A DNA stretch of 64,000 bases from Sulfuriferula plumbiphila (GCF_009938015.1 NZ_AP021884.1:2606585-2670584), one strand, 5' to 3'; numbered from the stretch's first letter, positions 28,063 to 36,846 are shown. Numbers and translations are program-made. Notes: generated by a model not told the origin, from the sequence alone.

Positions 28063-29028
28063 GTGAGCAGACCCGACGACCTCTACCGGTTGCACCGCCT
28101 GCTCGATGGGCGGCGCAGCACCATCAGCCGCCAAACGTTGCTGGACGAGCTGGAAATTTCCCGCTCCAAACTCACCCGCCTCATCGCCGGCCTGCGCAAC
28201 CAGCTCGGCGCGCCCCTCATCTTCGACACCGCACACAACGGCTACCGCTACGACACCGCAGACGGCCACCACCCCCTGCCCGGCCTGTGGTTCACCAGCG
28301 CGGAACTGCATGCTCTAATCACCCTCAATCACCTGCTGCAAACCCTCCAACCCGGCCTGCTGGATTCCGCGCTTGCGCCCATCCGCACCCGCATCGACGC
28401 GCTCCTCCAGACCGAACACCTCGGCAGCGGCGAAGCCCGCAAACGCATCCGCATCCTGGCCATGGCCGCCCGCGCCAAAGACATGCGCCACTTTCAGATC
28501 GTCGCCGGCGCCGTACTGCAACGCAAACGGCTCATCATCCAGTATTACAACCGCGACCGCAGCCAGACCAGCGCACGCGAAATCTCGCCCCAACGCCTCA
28601 CCCACTACCGCGACAACTGGTACCTCGATGCCTGGTGCCATCAGAAAAAAGACTTACGCATCTTCGCCGTCGAATGCATCCGCCAGGCAACCACGCTGGA
28701 CAAGCCCGCCAAAACCTTGCCCGATACCACCCTCAACCGCCAGCTCGCCAGCGCCTACGGCATCTTTGCAGGCCAGCCCGTCGCCACCGCCATCCTGCGC
28801 TTTACCGCCCACCGCGCCCGCTGGGTCGCCGATGAAACCTGGCACCCCGAGCAACAATCCCGCTGGCTCGAAGACGGCCGCTATGAACTCAGCATCCCCT
28901 ACTCACACGACACCGAACTCATCATGGACATCCTCAAATACGGTGCCGATGTGGAAGTGATCGCGCCGGATGCGTTGAAAGAAGCCGTCAAAATTCAGCT
29001 TGACCTAGCCAGAAGCCAATATGGATAA
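28063..29028 (+). CDS. WYL-domain transcriptional regulator of the CRISPR-Cas locus
   Basis: A 321-residue regulator with an N-terminal helix-turn-helix (TISRQTLLDELEISRSKLTRLI, residues 19-40) and a WYL domain near 160-260. The eponymous motif is seen as NWYLDAW near residue 186. A C-terminal WCX-like part follows. WYL proteins sense nucleic acid or nucleotides and often repress nearby phage-defence genes. GTG at 28063 is the start; alternatives inside are less likely because the helix-turn-helix begins soon after. It stands 72 bases upstream of cas3 in the same direction, and a perfect palindrome lies in that gap. Control of the cas operon is inferred from position and family. Confidence 0.88.
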   Translation: MSRPDDLYRLHRLLDGRRSTISRQTLLDELEISRSKLTRLIAGLRNQLGAPLIFDTAHNGYRYDTADGHHPLPGLWFTSAELHALITLNHLLQTLQPGLLDSALAPIRTRIDALLQTEHLGSGEARKRIRILAMAARAKDMRHFQIVAGAVLQRKRLIIQYYNRDRSQTSAREISPQRLTHYRDNWYLDAWCHQKKDLRIFAVECIRQATTLDKPAKTLPDTTLNRQLASAYGIFAGQPVATAILRFTAHRARWVADETWHPEQQSRWLEDGRYELSIPYSHDTELIMDILKYGADVEVIAPDALKEAVKIQLDLARSQYG

Positions 29029-29038
29029 GGGTTTGCAG

Positions 29039-29059
29039 CAGGCTCGGATTTTGAGCCTG
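29039..29059. promoter_or_regulatory. Palindrome between WYL regulator gene and cas3
   Basis: CAGGCTC at 29039-29045 and GAGCCTG at 29053-29059 are perfect inverted arms around a seven-base centre. The site lies 11 bases after the WYL gene stop and 41 bases before the cas3 ATG. It may be an operator for the WYL regulator or a weak terminator; it has no T run downstream, which favours a protein-binding site. Confidence 0.45.
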
Positions 29060-29100
29060 GGTGGGGGTAGGATTTACATCATTCACCAGAAATATTGAAA

Positions 29101-31389
29101 ATGTCAGAGACACTACGACCTATCGCTCATGCAGCCCAGAATCCAGACGGAAGCTGGCGGGATCCGCATGACCTCGCTAACCACCTGGCTGGCGTGGCGG
29201 CGCTAGCCGCTTGTCATGCCCGTAAATTTGGTGCGGAGGACTGGGCGCATCTTGCAGGGTTGTGGCATGACTTGGGCAAGTACCGTCCGGCATTTCAGAG
29301 CTACATCCGAAATGCCAGCGGATACGAGAAGGAAAATGCGCACATCGAAAGCGCCGGAAGGGTTGACCACTCCACGGCAGGGGCCGTACATGCCGTGGAT
29401 GAATTGGGCGAGGGTGCAGGCCGACTGCTGGCCTATCTCATCGCAGGCCACCACGCCGGACTACCGGACTGGAATGGCGATAACGCTAGCCTATTCCAAC
29501 GGTTAGAGGATGCACGCAAGAAAGGTTTTCTAAAGGAGTCGTTGGGTCAGCAACCACCAGAAGCCATCCTACGCGGTCAGCGTCCAAGCAGCCGCCTTAA
29601 GGGCGGTACCGCTGATCTGCACCTGTGGCTGCGCATGTTGTTTTCCAGCTTGGTGGACGCGGACTTCCTCGATACCGAGAACTACATGAACTCGGGCAAG
29701 GCGGATGCGCGCGCTGCCTACCCGAACATCGATAATCTACTTGCGCGTTTCAGAGCACACATGGAGCGGCTCGCCGCTGCCGCTATACCAACTGCCGTTA
29801 ATCGAATTCGTGCAGATGTCCTGCACCAGTGCATTGAGCGCGCGGTTGAAGAACGCGGTAATGGTCTTTATTCCCTCACCGTCCCCACTGGCGGCGGCAA
29901 AACCCTATCGGCTCTCGCCTTCGCTCTGCATCACGCGAAAGAGCACAAGAAGCGGCGGGTGATCTACGCTATCCCTTACCTATCCATTATCGAACAGACA
30001 GCAGACGTGTTCCGTGGCATCTTCGGCGAAGATGTGGTCGAGCATCACAGCAACCTCGACCCGGACAAGGAATCTGCCCGCAGCCGGTTAGCATCGGAAA
30101 ACTGGGACGCGCCGCTCATCGTCACCACTAACGTGCAGTTGTTCGAATCCCTGTTCGCGGCACGCACATCCCGTTGCCGCAAGCTGCACAACCTAGTGGA
30201 CTCGGTGGTCATCCTGGACGAGGCGCAACTCCTGCCGCCCGAGTTCCTGGAGCCTTGTCTCGCCTCTATCCGCACCCTGAGCAAGTATTACGGCATCACC
30301 TTCGTGTTATGCACCGCCACACAACCCGCCTTCCAGCCGCGCGAGATCAACGGCCAATTCTTCGCGGGCTTGCCCGATGTGCGCGAGCTGATGCAGGGTG
30401 GTTCCCACGTGCAAGACGCCAACAATCTTTACCAGGGTCTGGATCGGGTCAAAGTGCATTGGCCGGATACGAGTGTCACGACAACATGGGACGAACTCGC
30501 CGAGCGTGTCACCTGCCACGATCAAACGCTTGCCATCGTCAACCGCAAGACTCACGCCCGAGAACTAGCCAAACGGCTACCGGATTCCCTCTACCTCTCT
30601 ACCGACCTGTGCGGCGCCCACCGCGCCGCGCGAATCGAGGAAATCCGCATTCGGCTGGAGGCCAACCGGGAACGAGCAAAAGCAGGTTTGCCTGTCTGCC
30701 CGCTCCGCGTGGTCAGTACCCAACTCATCGAGGCCGGGGTGGATGTGGATTTTCCAGTGGTATTCCGGGCGCTGGCCGGGCTGGACTCCATCGCTCAAGC
30801 GGCGGGCCGCTGCAACCGGGAAGGGCAGCTCATGCGTGGTGAGGATGAGGTGAAAGGCGCGGTTCATGTTTTCGTGCCGCCCGAACCGGCTCCGTCCAGT
30901 CTGCTTCTCAAAGGAGAAAATGCCACGAAGGAATTGTTAAGCCTTGACCCGAACCCAGCGCTCACTCCTAAACTATTCGAACACTATTTCCGGCTGTGGT
31001 TTGCTTCGATCAACAGCATGGACAAGGAAGGCATTCTCAACTTGCTCATGCCGGGTAAGGGCATGGAGATCAGCTTTCGCACCGCCGCTGAAAAATTCCA
31101 CCTCATTCCGGACGATGGCGCGCCAGTGATTGTGCGCTGGGGCGAAGCGGAAAAATGGCTGAACAAATTGAAAGCAGATGGCCCTGACCGCTGGCTCATG
31201 CGCAAGCTGCAACGCTACAGCGTCAACGTGCATCGGAATTGCCTCGACCGGCTTATCGCCCAGCACGACGTGGAAGAGGTTCTGCCCGGCCTCTACGCCC
31301 AAGCCAACGATTTGCTCTACGATGAGACCTTTGGCTTTTTGGGGTGCGCTGGCAATGTCGCGGTAGCACCAGGAAACTACGTCTTTTGA
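29101..31389 (+). CDS. cas3: Cas3 helicase-nuclease, type I-C
   Basis: A 762-residue fusion of HD nuclease and superfamily 2 helicase that degrades DNA marked by Cascade. HD residues are seen at His28, His56-Asp57 (WHDLGKY), His90 (DHSTAG) and His117-His118 (AGHHAGLPDW). The helicase has Walker A PTGGGKT at 262-268, DEAQ at 373-376, CTATQPAF and motif VI QAAGRCNREG at 566-575. All key residues are present, so the enzyme should be active. ATG 29101 is chosen over a TTG at 29095. It is the first gene of the cas operon, 13 bases before cas5c. Confidence 0.96.
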   Translation: MSETLRPIAHAAQNPDGSWRDPHDLANHLAGVAALAACHARKFGAEDWAHLAGLWHDLGKYRPAFQSYIRNASGYEKENAHIESAGRVDHSTAGAVHAVDELGEGAGRLLAYLIAGHHAGLPDWNGDNASLFQRLEDARKKGFLKESLGQQPPEAILRGQRPSSRLKGGTADLHLWLRMLFSSLVDADFLDTENYMNSGKADARAAYPNIDNLLARFRAHMERLAAAAIPTAVNRIRADVLHQCIERAVEERGNGLYSLTVPTGGGKTLSALAFALHHAKEHKKRRVIYAIPYLSIIEQTADVFRGIFGEDVVEHHSNLDPDKESARSRLASENWDAPLIVTTNVQLFESLFAARTSRCRKLHNLVDSVVILDEAQLLPPEFLEPCLASIRTLSKYYGITFVLCTATQPAFQPREINGQFFAGLPDVRELMQGGSHVQDANNLYQGLDRVKVHWPDTSVTTTWDELAERVTCHDQTLAIVNRKTHARELAKRLPDSLYLSTDLCGAHRAARIEEIRIRLEANRERAKAGLPVCPLRVVSTQLIEAGVDVDFPVVFRALAGLDSIAQAAGRCNREGQLMRGEDEVKGAVHVFVPPEPAPSSLLLKGENATKELLSLDPNPALTPKLFEHYFRLWFASINSMDKEGILNLLMPGKGMEISFRTAAEKFHLIPDDGAPVIVRWGEAEKWLNKLKADGPDRWLMRKLQRYSVNVHRNCLDRLIAQHDVEEVLPGLYAQANDLLYDETFGFLGCAGNVAVAPGNYVF

Positions 31390-31402
31390 AGGAAGGATAA
31401 CG

Positions 31403-32101
31403 ATGCCTAAAACCCTCTGCCTCAAAGTCTGGGGCGACTTCGCCTGCTTCACCAGACCGGAGATGAAAGTCGAGCGTGTCTCTTATGACGTGATTACCCC
31501 TTCCGCCGCCCGCGCCGTGTTCGAGGCCATACTGTGGAAGCCAGAAATCCGCTGGACGGTCACAAAGATTGAAGTCCTCAAACCCATCAAGTGGATCTCG
31601 GTGCGCCGCAACGAGATTGGCAAGGTAGCGTCGGCGGACAATGGCCAAGGCGACCGGGGTCTCTACATTGAGGAACATCGCCAGCAACGCGCCGGCCTGT
31701 TCCTGCGTGACGTGGCCTATCGCCTTCATGCTCAATTTGAAGTCGTGGACGGTTCCAAGCATGTCCACCACTACCCGGAATTGCGGGGCCGCTTCCCGGC
31801 GGAACCGGAGGAAAGTCAGCCGGAACACCCGGCTAAATATCTCTCCATGTTCCAGCGTCGAGCCAAAAAAGGCCAATGTTTCTGGCAACCCTATCTCGGC
31901 TGTCGGGAGTTCTCTGCCCATTTCGAACTGGTGGACGATGCCGCCGCTGCCTCGCTGGCCGAACCGCCCATTTCGGATAGCCCCAGCCTGGGCTGGATGC
32001 TCCACGACATAGACTTCGCCGATGCCATGAGGCCCGGCTTCTTCCGGGCGGAGATGAAGAGCGGCATCATTGACTTGGAAGACGTGGAGGTGCGTCGATG
32101 A
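31403..32101 (+). CDS. cas5c: Cas5c, crRNA-processing subunit of type I-C Cascade
   Basis: A 232-residue RAMP protein of the Cas5d/Cas5c family. The N-terminus MPKTLCLKVWGDFACFTRPE and the SYDVITPSAARAVFEAILWKP motif are characteristic. In type I-C systems, which lack Cas6, this protein cuts the repeat RNA at the base of its hairpin and stays on the 5' handle. The segment KPIKWISVRRNEIGKVAS precedes the central part. ATG 31403 follows AAGGAAGG. Its stop overlaps the cas8c start in ATGA, showing translational coupling. Confidence 0.95.
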   Translation: MPKTLCLKVWGDFACFTRPEMKVERVSYDVITPSAARAVFEAILWKPEIRWTVTKIEVLKPIKWISVRRNEIGKVASADNGQGDRGLYIEEHRQQRAGLFLRDVAYRLHAQFEVVDGSKHVHHYPELRGRFPAEPEESQPEHPAKYLSMFQRRAKKGQCFWQPYLGCREFSAHFELVDDAAAASLAEPPISDSPSLGWMLHDIDFADAMRPGFFRAEMKSGIIDLEDVEVRR

Positions 32102-33882
32102 TCCTTCAGTCGTTGCATGAATATTATGGACGCAAGCGGGACAGCTTGCCCGGCGACGGCATCGAAAGGAAGGAGCTACCATTCCTGTTTGTGCTGAAAC
32201 CTGACGGGGCTTTTCTCCATATTGAAGACACCCGACAGGGGGAGGGTAAGCGTAAGCGCGGGAACGCTTTTCTCGTTCCTCAAGGAGTGAAGAAATCCGT
32301 CAACGTAGCAGCCAATTTACTTTGGGGGAACGTCGAATATGTCATAGGGCAGCCCGACTCCAAGAAGCTCGAAGAGCAGCGAAAGAAGGGTAAGGAAAAG
32401 CACTATCGGGAGCGCCTCGGAGACATGTGCTCTGCTTTCAGAACAGAAATCGAGCAGTTGCCAAGTGAAGTTAAATCCACTCCAGAGGTCGCCGCCGTGC
32501 TGGCGTTTCTATCTAGTGGCAATTTCACGCATGTCCTGGCCGACCCTCTTTGGCCACAGGTTAGTGCAACGGGCGCTAATGTCAGTTTCAAGCTGACTGG
32601 AGCAGAAAGCCCTGTGTGCAGCGCTTCGGGTATTCTGGCTTCTGTCGGGCAGTCAACTGAAGACAAAGGTGAGACACGAATCTGTTTAATCACCGGCAAT
32701 TCCGATGTCGTCGAACGCCTGCATCCTCCCATCAAGGGGGTATGGGGTGCGCAAACCAGCGGTGCCAATATTGTTTCGTTTAACCTTTCGGCTTTTAATT
32801 CATTCGCCCGCGAACAAGGCTCAAACGCTCCCGTTGGTAAGCGCGCAGCCTTTGCGTACACCACGGCACTCAATCACTTGCTCGTATCGAAGCAGCGCAT
32901 CCAGATCGGTGATGCCTCCACCGTATTCTGGGCGGCAGAAGACAACAAGATGGAGTCGCTCCTCTCGCAGTTTTTCGACGAGCCACCACAGGACAACCCA
33001 GACCAAGGGACGAACGCCGTCAAAGAACTGCTTGAAGCAACCTTGGCCGGAACCCCCGCGATTTACGATGATGGCACCCGCTTCTACGTCTTGGGTCTCG
33101 CTCCCAACGCCGCTCGAATCGCTGTCCGCTTCTGGCACGTCGCCACAGTGGGCGATCTGGCTGGTCACATCCGCCAACACTTCGAAGACTTGGAAATTGT
33201 CCGGCCTCAGTATGTGGAACGCCCGTTCCTGTCCCTCAAAGCCCTACTTCTCGCCGTCAGCCCCTTGGGCGATCTCGACAAGCTGCCGCCTAAGCTGGCT
33301 GGCGACTTCATGAAGGCCATCCTGGATGGCACGTCTTATCCGCAGACCTTGTTGCAGGCCGCGCTACGCCGCATCCATGCCGAACAGGCGAAGAAAGATG
33401 AGAAAACCGGGAAGCACCGGGATCACGTTCCCTACGCCCGCGCCGCGCTTATTAAGGCGTGGCTCAACCGTCAAACCCGCAATGCCAACCCAGATCAGGA
33501 AAGGAAGATCACCATGTCACTCGACGAGAGCAACATCAACAGCGGATACCGGCTGGGGCGCCTGTTCGCCGTACTGGAGAAAGTGCAGGCTGAAGCCAAC
33601 CCCGGCCTCAACACCACCATCCGGGACAGCTATTTCGGCTCCGCCTCCAGCACGCCATCAGCGGTCTTTCCTACCCTCATGCGGCGCAATCAGCACCACA
33701 TGACCAAGTTGCGGAAGGAGAAACCGGGTCTCTACGTCACACGGGACAAGCTGATCCAAACGATCTGCAACGACGGTATCGACGGTCAGTTGGGCTTCCG
33801 CCCCATTCTGTCCTTGGCGGACCAAGGCCGGTTCGTCATTGGTTACTACCAACAGCGTCAAGACCTATTTACCAAATCCTAA
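32098..33882 (+). CDS. cas8c: Cas8c, large subunit of type I-C Cascade
   Basis: A 594-residue Csd1/Cas8c protein. It recognises the PAM and opens the target DNA within Cascade. Typical segments are [18 protein letters not shown] at the N-terminus, [24 protein letters not shown] text near residue 200 (here [17 protein letters not shown]) and [20 protein letters not shown] near 330. The start overlaps cas5c by four bases. The last 122 residues can also be made separately as Cas11c from an internal start at 33514. Cas7c follows 17 bases downstream. Confidence 0.95.
   Translation: MILQSLHEYYGRKRDSLPGDGIERKELPFLFVLKPDGAFLHIEDTRQGEGKRKRGNAFLVPQGVKKSVNVAANLLWGNVEYVIGQPDSKKLEEQRKKGKEKHYRERLGDMCSAFRTEIEQLPSEVKSTPEVAAVLAFLSSGNFTHVLADPLWPQVSATGANVSFKLTGAESPVCSASGILASVGQSTEDKGETRICLITGNSDVVERLHPPIKGVWGAQTSGANIVSFNLSAFNSFAREQGSNAPVGKRAAFAYTTALNHLLVSKQRIQIGDASTVFWAAEDNKMESLLSQFFDEPPQDNPDQGTNAVKELLEATLAGTPAIYDDGTRFYVLGLAPNAARIAVRFWHVATVGDLAGHIRQHFEDLEIVRPQYVERPFLSLKALLLAVSPLGDLDKLPPKLAGDFMKAILDGTSYPQTLLQAALRRIHAEQAKKDEKTGKHRDHVPYARAALIKAWLNRQTRNANPDQERKITMSLDESNINSGYRLGRLFAVLEKVQAEANPGLNTTIRDSYFGSASSTPSAVFPTLMRRNQHHMTKLRKEKPGLYVTRDKLIQTICNDGIDGQLGFRPILSLADQGRFVIGYYQQRQDLFTKS
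33514..33882 (+). CDS. cas11c: Cas11c, small subunit translated from inside cas8c
   Basis: An in-frame ATG at 33514 (codon 473 of cas8c) is preceded by AGGAAAGGAAG with a gap of about six bases, a much better ribosome binding site than most in this operon. The product would be 122 residues ([20 protein letters not shown] onward). In characterised type I-C systems the small subunit Cas11c is made by internal initiation in cas8c and is needed to build Cascade; its size there is close to this. The site is seen directly; use of the start is inferred from that precedent. Confidence 0.75.
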   Translation: MSLDESNINSGYRLGRLFAVLEKVQAEANPGLNTTIRDSYFGSASSTPSAVFPTLMRRNQHHMTKLRKEKPGLYVTRDKLIQTICNDGIDGQLGFRPILSLADQGRFVIGYYQQRQDLFTKS

Positions 33883-33899
33883 ACCGAAGGGAGCGAACA

Positions 33900-35000
33900 A
33901 TGAGCATCCATAATCGTTACGACTTTGTCCTGTTGTTTGATGTGAAGGACGGCAACCCGAATGGTGACCCGGACGCAGGCAATCTGCCGCGACTGGATAC
34001 CGAGACCGGGCAAGGCTTGATTACCGATGTGTCTATCAAGCGGAAGATCAGAAATTTCGTAGGTATTACTAAATGCAAAGAGGATGGCACTTACGAAACC
34101 GGTTTCGATATCTACATCAAAGAGAAAGCTGTATTAGGGCGCGCCCACTTCGCCGCCTTTGAGAAACTTGGCATCAGCTTGGGTCAAGACGCCACCGAAC
34201 TGATTCCCGATGACTTAGCCGAACAGTTTGAAGCACTGACCCTGCCGGAAGGCATGGAAATCGACACCGACGAAGAGGGGCGCTCCATCCTCAATCTATC
34301 CGGAGCCACGTTGGACAAGAAAGAAGCCCAGAAGTGGCTGAAAGACATCAACCCCGCCAAGCCATTGAAGAATTTCATCAGCAAGGTGCTCAAGAATGTC
34401 ACGGCGCGCAAACCGAAACAGGAAGAGTCAGAGAAAGGGCGTGTACAAATGTGCCAAGACTTCTACGACATCCGCACCTTCGGCGCCGTCCTGTCACTGA
34501 AGACCGCACCGAATTGCGGCCAAGTGCGTGGCCCGGTTCAGATCACCTTTGCCCGTTCCATCGACCCCATTGTCACACTAGAGCACTCCATTACCCGTTG
34601 CGCCGTAGCCACCGAGGCGGAGGCCGAAAAACAGGGTGGTGACAACCGCACCATGGGCCGTAAGTTCACCGTGCCCTACGGCCTATACCGCACCCACGGC
34701 TTCGTCTCCGCTCACTTGGCGGGCCAAACGAAGTTCGATGAGAGCGACCTTGAACTGCTCTGGGAGGCGCTGAAAAATATGTTCGAGCACGACCATTCCG
34801 CAGCACGGGGCGAGATGGCGACGCGAGGGCTTTACGTGTTCAAGCACGAAAGTCACCTCGGCAACGAAGCTGCACACAAGCTATTCGACCGCATTAAAGT
34901 CAATAAAACCAAAGATGTGCCGCGTGGCTTCGAAGATTACGAGGTGAGTGTGGACGAAACGGAAATGCCATCCGGTGTGGCGCTGCTCCAAAAGTGTTGA
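33900..35000 (+). CDS. cas7c: Cas7c, backbone subunit of type I-C Cascade, with long insert
   Basis: A 366-residue Csd2/Cas7c RAMP protein that forms the crRNA-covering filament. The N-terminus [20 protein letters not shown], the centre [13 protein letters not shown], and [20 protein letters not shown] near the end are family hallmarks. Typical members have about 280-290 residues. The extra 75 or so lie between FEKLGISL (about residue 92) and QMCQDFYD (about 180), and are rich in Asp, Glu and Lys. The insert might extend the thumb or crRNA-facing surface. ATG 33900 follows AAGGGAGCG. HicBA-like genes follow after 82 bases. Confidence 0.95.
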   Translation: MSIHNRYDFVLLFDVKDGNPNGDPDAGNLPRLDTETGQGLITDVSIKRKIRNFVGITKCKEDGTYETGFDIYIKEKAVLGRAHFAAFEKLGISLGQDATELIPDDLAEQFEALTLPEGMEIDTDEEGRSILNLSGATLDKKEAQKWLKDINPAKPLKNFISKVLKNVTARKPKQEESEKGRVQMCQDFYDIRTFGAVLSLKTAPNCGQVRGPVQITFARSIDPIVTLEHSITRCAVATEAEAEKQGGDNRTMGRKFTVPYGLYRTHGFVSAHLAGQTKFDESDLELLWEALKNMFEHDHSAARGEMATRGLYVFKHESHLGNEAAHKLFDRIKVNKTKDVPRGFEDYEVSVDETEMPSGVALLQKC

Positions 35001-35036
35001 AAAGCCCGGCTCAAGGTCAATATTTTTTATCTGTGG

Positions 35037-35059
35037 GATAGGCGATACTAGACGCTATC
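35037..35059. promoter_or_regulatory. Possible HicBA operator
   Basis: GATAG at 35037-35041 and CTATC at 35055-35059 form an inverted repeat that grows to seven pairs with one bulged base. It lies in the 82-base gap between cas7c and hicB, about 24 bases before the hicB ATG. The gap is A/T-rich (ATATTTTTTAT) and could hold a promoter that lets the pair be expressed apart from the cas operon. This is a weak call. Confidence 0.35.
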
Positions 35060-35082
35060 TTTGTCATTGGAGGACAGTATCC

Positions 35083-35289
35083 ATGAGCGAAATCCATTTC
35101 ATTGTTGAAGAAGCACCGGAAGGCGGGTATGTCGCACGTGCTGTTGGCGTGGATATTGTGACCGAGGCCGACGATCTACCCAGCCTGCACGCCCAGGTCC
35201 GCGACGCGGTGCATTGCCACTTTGACGAAGGAAAATTGCCCGGCCTGATCCGCCTGCACATCACCCGTGAAGAAGTGCTGACGGCATGA
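35083..35289 (+). CDS. hicB: HicB-like antitoxin inside the cas operon
   Basis: A 68-residue protein of the short HicB class: SEIHFIVEEAPEGGYVARAVG, then EADDLPSLHAQVRDAVHCHF, ending in LIRLHITREEVLTA. This is the partial RNase H-like fold that binds the HicA toxin. It lacks the C-terminal helix-turn-helix or ribbon-helix-helix of longer HicB proteins, so it may not bind DNA by itself. Proteins of this kind are often mislabelled 2-oxoisovalerate dehydrogenase in databases. ATG 35083 follows TTGGAGGAC. The stop overlaps the hicA start in ATGA. It sits between cas7c and cas4. Confidence 0.83.
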   Translation: MSEIHFIVEEAPEGGYVARAVGVDIVTEADDLPSLHAQVRDAVHCHFDEGKLPGLIRLHITREEVLTA

Positions 35290-35528
35290 GAGTGCCGCGT
35301 GATCTCTCCGGGGCGGATCTGGTCAAACGCCTTGAGCGAATGGGATACTGCGTCACACGCCAGACAGGCAGTCACATGCGGCTGACTAGCACCGTTCGTG
35401 GCGAGCATCACATCACCATCCCCAATCACGACCCGCTCAGGCTAGGTACGCTCGCCTCCATTCTCGCCAGCGTAGCCGCGCATCACGGCCTCACGCGCGA
35501 TGAACTCATCCAACGATTGTTTGATTGA
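35286..35528 (+). CDS. hicA: HicA-like mRNA interferase toxin inside the cas operon
   Basis: An 80-residue HicA-fold protein. The pattern SGADLVKRLERMGYCVTRQ, TGSHMRL with the catalytic histidine, IPNHDPLRLGTLASIL and LTRDELIQRL matches the family closely. HicA cleaves mRNA when not bound by HicB. The catalytic His is kept, so the toxin looks active. It overlaps hicB by four bases and its TGA is followed directly by the cas4 GTG with no gap, so toxin and cas4 translation are tied together. Antitoxin-first order is the reverse of the classical hicAB. Confidence 0.88.
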   Translation: MRVPRDLSGADLVKRLERMGYCVTRQTGSHMRLTSTVRGEHHITIPNHDPLRLGTLASILASVAAHHGLTRDELIQRLFD

Positions 35529-36155
35529 GTGGCAAATTCTGCAGACGAAATTGTCGCCCTCTCCGCCCTGCAACACTGGATCTACTGCCCGCGCCAGTGC
35601 GGGCTGATTCATCTGGAACAGGCGTTCGAGGACAATGTACACACGGCGCGCGGGCAGGCCGTGCACCATCTTGTTGATACGCCGGGTTATGAGATCAAAT
35701 CCGGCGTGCGGGTAGAGCGCGCGTTGCCCGTGTGGTGTGATCGGCTCAATCTGATTGGCAAGGCCGATCTGGTTGAGTTTCACCCGGACGACAGTGTGTA
35801 CCCAGTCGAGTTCAAGCATGGAGCCAAACGGCAGAAGTTGCACGACGACATACAGCTCGCCGCGCAAGCGATTTGTCTGGAAGAAATGCTGAACCGCCCC
35901 GTGCCCAAAGGCGCGATTTTTCACGCTACCAGCCACCGGCGGCGGGAGGTGTCCATCACACCGGAACTCAAGCAACTGGTGGAGGAAACCGCCAACGCCA
36001 TTCGCGCCATGCTGGCCTCGGGCAAGCTTCCGCCGCCGGTGAACGATGCCCGCTGCCGGGAGTGTTCGCTGAAAGAGATTTGCCAGCCTGAGGCGCTGGC
36101 GGAACGGGGCAGATTGGAGCGCTTGCGTGAGGAATTGTTCAGTGCTGCGGGATAA
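35529..36155 (+). CDS. cas4: Cas4 nuclease of type I-C adaptation
   Basis: A 208-residue RecB-family nuclease with an iron-sulfur cluster. One cysteine pair is in YCPRQC (Cys20, Cys24), and three C-terminal cysteines lie in CRECSLKEIC. RecB motifs are GKADLVEF and YPVEFKHG. Cas4 trims prespacers and sets the PAM end during spacer acquisition with Cas1-Cas2. The GTG at 35529 directly follows the hicA stop. Its 3' end overlaps the mazF-like gene on the other strand by 17 bases, tail to tail. Confidence 0.95.
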   Translation: MANSADEIVALSALQHWIYCPRQCGLIHLEQAFEDNVHTARGQAVHHLVDTPGYEIKSGVRVERALPVWCDRLNLIGKADLVEFHPDDSVYPVEFKHGAKRQKLHDDIQLAAQAICLEEMLNRPVPKGAIFHATSHRRREVSITPELKQLVEETANAIRAMLASGKLPPPVNDARCRECSLKEICQPEALAERGRLERLREELFSAAG

Positions 36156-36501
36156 GGTATTGCGCCATGCCGCAGGCGGCGATAAAAAGTTTTTCGACCT
36201 GGGCCATTTCCGCGTTCGTCAACGTGGCGAGCGAGCCTTCACCAAAGCGATTCCGGTCCAGCGCACGCGCCTGTTCCGGCATGGCATAACACGGTTTGAG
36301 CAGAAGCCCGCGCGGCGCAATGGCAATGCGCAACCCCGCCAAATTTTTGTACAGCTTGCTGGTCAGTGGAATGCACAGCACCGGGCTCATACCTGTGGCC
36401 AGCAGCGCATCGTTGAGCAGGATCAGCACTGGGCGCACCTTCCCGGCTTCCGCGCCAGTGTTTGGGTTGAGTCTGGCCAGCCAGATTTCTCCGCGCCGCA
36501 T
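36139..36501 (-). CDS. MazF/PemK-type endoribonuclease toxin
   Basis: A 120-residue protein of the CcdB/MazF fold: MRRGEIWLARLNPNTGAEAG, KVRPVLILLNDALL, and VLCIPLTSKL. The arginine-glutamate-tryptophan start and the RPVLIL strand are typical of active MazF. It should cut single-stranded RNA when unchecked. The start ATG at 36501 shares a base with the antitoxin stop (TAATG); a GTG at 36513 is possible. It is encoded opposite to the cas genes between cas4 and cas1, and its last 17 bases are antisense to the end of cas4. Confidence 0.88.
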   Translation of the reverse strand: MRRGEIWLARLNPNTGAEAGKVRPVLILLNDALLATGMSPVLCIPLTSKLYKNLAGLRIAIAPRGLLLKPCYAMPEQARALDRNRFGEGSLATLTNAEMAQVEKLFIAACGMAQYLIPQH

Positions 36502-36818
36502 TATTTCCACCACTTCTCGCCAAGTTCCTCAGGCCATGGGTCGCCGGGCTTACGGCCTTCGGCGATATCGAGTGCCTCATTGTCCAAGGGCAAAAACTCT
36601 TCCGCTATGGCAATGCTCTCGGCGCGCGCTTCCGGATTGGTGGCCAGAAATCGGGCAGCCTCAACCATCTCGGCCAGCAACTGCTCCTGCTCCAGTTCGC
36701 GCAAAAATTTCTCCAATGCCGTGCGCGCCAGCTCGGAACGGTTCTGGTGGGTCTGCGCCGCCAGTGCGGTTAATTGCCGGTCCAGATTATCCGGCAAGCG
36801 TAAAGTCAGGGTCGCCAT
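36501..36818 (-). CDS. Ribbon-helix-helix antitoxin partner of MazF
   Basis: A 105-residue protein. It opens MATLTLRLPDNLDRQLTALA, then THQNRSELARTALEKFLREL, a ribbon-helix-helix DNA-binding domain. The C-terminal half is acidic (EALDIAEGRKPGDPWPEELG) and should bind the toxin. ATG 36818 follows ACAGGAGATGAC. Such antitoxins repress their own promoter. The predicted promoter lies across the start of cas1, which is divergent only 47 bases away, so this repressor may also affect cas1-cas2. Confidence 0.85.
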   Translation of the reverse strand: MATLTLRLPDNLDRQLTALAAQTHQNRSELARTALEKFLRELEQEQLLAEMVEAARFLATNPEARAESIAIAEEFLPLDNEALDIAEGRKPGDPWPEELGEKWWK

Positions 36819-36846
36819 GTCATCTCCTGTGAAGTGCAATTCGTAT

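Noticed and set aside
35083..35289. Reading the hicB-like gene as 2-oxoisovalerate dehydrogenase
   Set aside because: At 68 residues it cannot be a dehydrogenase subunit; its fold pattern and overlapping HicA partner show a HicB-like antitoxin.
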